From positions 1-7,067 of the forward strand of contig CAMOCI010000032.1 of the NCBI GenBank assembly GCA_946610635.1: a stretch of DNA of 7,067 nt. The letters run 5' to 3'. A program made the translations under genes and the position numbers. This stretch comes from an uncultured Clostridia bacterium (GTDB taxonomy: Bacteria > Bacillota > Clostridia > Christensenellales > UBA1242). The notes under the pieces were generated by a model. The model was given only the letters and a program-made list of their open reading frames with translations. It ran no database searches and was not told the DNA's origin. Shown here piece after piece: positions 5,347 through 7,067 of the stretch (its first letter is position 1; every line of letters begins with the position of its first letter).

Positions 5347-6513
5347 ATGAATACAACTTGTTCTATTTCTAAAATAGATGATGTAAAAAAATTATTAGAA
5401 AGTGACTGTAGTAATATATCTAAAATTGATATAAAACTTTTTGATGGTGAAAAATACAAAAATAATAGTTTAAAAGCATTAATGTTTTTATCAAAAAATT
5501 TTAACAAATTGAATTTGCAAAACAAAATTAGCATAGATATAAATGTTTTGTATGAAAAATTACCTAAAAAATTATTTTTACATATACTCAAATTTTATGA
5601 GAATACAAAACATATAACTAAATGTAATATATGCGTTAAGCACGAATTTGAAGATAGATATGTTGATACTGAAATTAAAAAATGGGATATTGAATCAATA
5701 TTAAAAGCAAATTTAGAAATTGAAGATGTTTGTAAATTTATTAAAATTAATAGTTTATCACCAATCGAGGCACTTGCATATATTCATTTTTACGTACAAA
5801 GTGTTGCAAAAGCAAATGAAAGCAAAAAAATAGTGCATGAATGGTGTGATAATGACCAATTTTTTGTTGGGGCTTATTTAAAACTACCAGAAGTTGTTTG
5901 CATGGGCTATTCTACATTAATGAAAGAGATTATTGATAATTTAAATATGCCAGAACTAAAGTGCGAAATTATTTCTGTGCAATTTGAACATTTAAAAAAA
6001 GGCTATACGGCAGGTCATGCAAGATGTTTTGTTTTTGTTAAAGATAAAAAATATGGCATTGACCAATCATTTTTTGATGATCCAACATGGGATGATGAAG
6101 CATGTTTAAAATATGCTCATTTTGCTATGCCTAATAATTGTCATGATTTAGCTATAAGTAATAATTATGATTACAGAAAGCCAAAACTGATAAAACTTAA
6201 TAATTTAAAAAATAGTATAGAATATCAGTATAATGTGGTGGAAGACATGATTTTTAATAATAGCAATCAAAAACTTGATCAGCATGATATAGAAAAAATT
6301 TATTTTACTGTTTTACAAAAAATTCATCCAAAATCAAATTTTGAAAAAATTTATGAAAAATTAAAAGAAATTGCGGAAAATTCATACAAGGAGCAGGAAG
6401 TTAGAAATTATTTTGGCAATTTAACACAGCCACAATTGATGTTGAGTAAAAAAGAAGCACAAAATTTATACAAAAAAAATACAATAAAAAGAGTTTTATC
6501 TTTTGAATTATAA
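5347..6513 (+). CDS. Cytoplasmic transglutaminase-like (papain-fold) protein
   Basis: The protein is 388 aa from this start. The middle third matches the transglutaminase-like cysteine protease fold: helix SPIEALAYIHFYVQSVA, then VVCMGYSTLMKEI with candidate catalytic Cys185, then AGHARCFVFVKDKKYGIDQS with His224, then DDPTWDD with Asp245. Cys, His and Asp occur in the family order and in their usual motifs (C-x-G-[YF]-[SA], GHA, DPTW), so an active peptidase, amidase or acyltransferase is plausible; the substrate is unknown. The first ~130 and last ~120 residues are not recognised. No signal peptide or transmembrane helix is seen, although many family members act on the cell surface. There is no Shine-Dalgarno site. 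The in-frame ATGs at 5329 and 5341 lie upstream of the predicted transcription start, so 5347 is preferred. I see no hairpin terminator after it. Confidence 0.8.
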   Translation: MNTTCSISKIDDVKKLLESDCSNISKIDIKLFDGEKYKNNSLKALMFLSKNFNKLNLQNKISIDINVLYEKLPKKLFLHILKFYENTKHITKCNICVKHEFEDRYVDTEIKKWDIESILKANLEIEDVCKFIKINSLSPIEALAYIHFYVQSVAKANESKKIVHEWCDNDQFFVGAYLKLPEVVCMGYSTLMKEIIDNLNMPELKCEIISVQFEHLKKGYTAGHARCFVFVKDKKYGIDQSFFDDPTWDDEACLKYAHFAMPNNCHDLAISNNYDYRKPKLIKLNNLKNSIEYQYNVVEDMIFNNSNQKLDQHDIEKIYFTVLQKIHPKSNFEKIYEKLKEIAENSYKEQEVRNYFGNLTQPQLMLSKKEAQNLYKKNTIKRVLSFEL

Positions 6514-6523
6514 AAATTGGGTA

Positions 6524-6552
6524 TTTACATACACAAAAAACTTTGATACAAT
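6524..6552 (+). promoter_or_regulatory. Promoter of the Asp-Thr-Pro repeat lipoprotein gene
   Basis: The -35 is TTTACA (6524-6529, 5 of 6), the spacer is 17 nt and the -10 is TACAAT (6547-6552, 5 of 6) with TGA before it (extended -10). Transcription would start near 6559, directly before the AAGGAA ribosome binding site, so the 5' UTR is only about 14 nt. Confidence 0.8.
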
Positions 6553-6572
6553 ATATGCATAAGGAAATGATT

Positions 6573-7067
6573 ATGAAAAAAGGTAGAGGAATAAAATTAT
6601 TATTTGCAATGCTTGCCGTTGTTGGTGGAGGAATAACACTTAGTTCTTGCACTGGACTTAATTTTTCAGGTCCACAAGTTGTTGAGCCTACAACACCTGT
6701 AACTCCAGAAACTCTGGACACGCCTGATACTCCTGACACACCAGATACACCAGATACACCTGATACACCAGATACTCCTGACACACCAGATGCACCTGAT
6801 ACACCTGATACACCTGAAGTGCCAGATGATAAAGAAGAAAGAGTAAGTGTAGCAGAGGAAATAGAAAATTTATTAACATATAAGATTAATGAAAGAGCAA
6901 ATTATGAACTTGCAGAAAGTGTAGATGTTTCATATTTCACAATAAAAGATTCTTATTCAAAGGGCAAAACTTTGCAATTTGATGGTTATGTTAGTTTGGT
7001 AGATGAAGAATTGCCAAAAGACATAACGCTTGGTTTGCCTATTTCGGACGAACAATACAATGAATTT
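6573..7067 (+). CDS. Lipoprotein with Asp-Thr-Pro repeat spacer (partial, runs off the window)
   Basis: The first 165 residues are present and the frame is open to the window end. Residues 1-25 are a lipoprotein signal peptide (MKKGRGIK, hydrophobic core, lipobox LSSC) with the lipidated Cys at residue 26, so the protein is anchored outside the cell. Residues 49-81 are eleven units of Asp-Thr/Ala-Pro, a stiff extended acidic spacer of the kind that carries a domain away from the membrane into the cell wall. From about residue 90 a globular part starts (VSVAEEIENLLTYKINERAN, then VSYFTIKDSYSKGKTLQFDG); I do not recognise it and its C-terminus is missing. AAGGAA (6561-6566) fits the ATG at 6573 better than the in-frame ATG at 6567, which would be only 1-2 nt away. 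Confidence 0.85.
   Translation, partial: MKKGRGIKLLFAMLAVVGGGITLSSCTGLNFSGPQVVEPTTPVTPETLDTPDTPDTPDTPDTPDTPDTPDTPDAPDTPDTPEVPDDKEERVSVAEEIENLLTYKINERANYELAESVDVSYFTIKDSYSKGKTLQFDGYVSLVDEELPKDITLGLPISDEQYNEF
6717..6815 (+). repeat. Eleven 9-bp tandem repeats encoding Asp-Thr-Pro
   Basis: There are eleven units of consensus GATACACCW from 6717 to 6815, followed by a diverged unit encoding Glu-Val-Pro (6816-6824). Third positions vary (GAT/GAC, ACA/ACT/ACG, CCT/CCA), and one unit has Ala instead of Thr (6789-6797). A second-order period of 45 bp is visible: 6726-6770 and 6771-6815 differ at only three positions. It lies wholly within the lipoprotein gene and keeps frame. Confidence 0.95.

Noticed and set aside
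6717..6815. CRISPR-like short tandem array
   Set aside because: Units are 9 bp, contiguous, in frame and without spacers, so this is a coding repeat.
6401..6879. Minus-strand open frames with Ser-Gly-Val or Val-Tyr-Gln repeats
   Set aside because: They are the complement of the Asp-Thr-Pro repeat in a clear lipoprotein gene with its own promoter and ribosome binding site.
1..7067. Use of TGA as a sense codon (code 4 or 25)
   Set aside because: All Trp codons seen in the confident genes are TGG, all stops are TAA, and no gene is extended or broken by TGA.

Overview
The window is low-GC DNA that looks like a Firmicutes (Clostridia-like) chromosome. The evidence is the infC-rpmI-rplT operon with an attenuated leader, a gene resembling the sporulation-associated YtxC family just upstream of it, Gram-positive-type promoters and Shine-Dalgarno sites, and a CCA-encoding tRNA-Cys. 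All eight complete protein genes end in TAA, and nothing suggests TGA reassignment. The species cannot be named from this sequence.

Layout. A tRNA-Cys gene (anticodon GCA) lies on the minus strand at the left edge with its own promoter. Everything after it is on the plus strand: (1) a secreted lipoprotein with a right-handed beta-helix-like body; (2) a one-pass membrane protein with a Lys/Glu stalk and a C-terminal DUF2188-like domain; (3) a YtxC-like protein; (4) a small acidic protein of unknown function; (5) the infC-rpmI-rplT operon (IF3, L35, L20); (6) a cytoplasmic transglutaminase-fold protein with an intact Cys-His-Asp set; (7) the start of a second lipoprotein carrying a (Asp-Thr-Pro)n spacer, cut by the window end.

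Regulation is the richest part. The infC operon has a strong promoter and a leader of about 147 nt. In that leader one segment can pair either with an upstream partner (antiterminator) or with a downstream partner (terminator with a T tract), the layout expected for L20-controlled attenuation. infC itself appears to start at ATC, behind a perfect GGAGG, consistent with the known use of non-AUG starts for IF3 self-control.

Three genes (YtxC-like, the small acidic protein and the transglutaminase-like protein) lack a Shine-Dalgarno sequence. Each has an ATG only 6-8 nt beyond a good -10 box, so their mRNAs are probably leaderless. The lipoprotein, DUF2188 and ribosomal genes have ordinary Shine-Dalgarno sites. 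Two translation-initiation modes therefore alternate within 5 kb, around the gene for the factor that polices start selection. This is the most unusual pattern I see. I find no CRISPR array, transposase, phage gene or defence operon.
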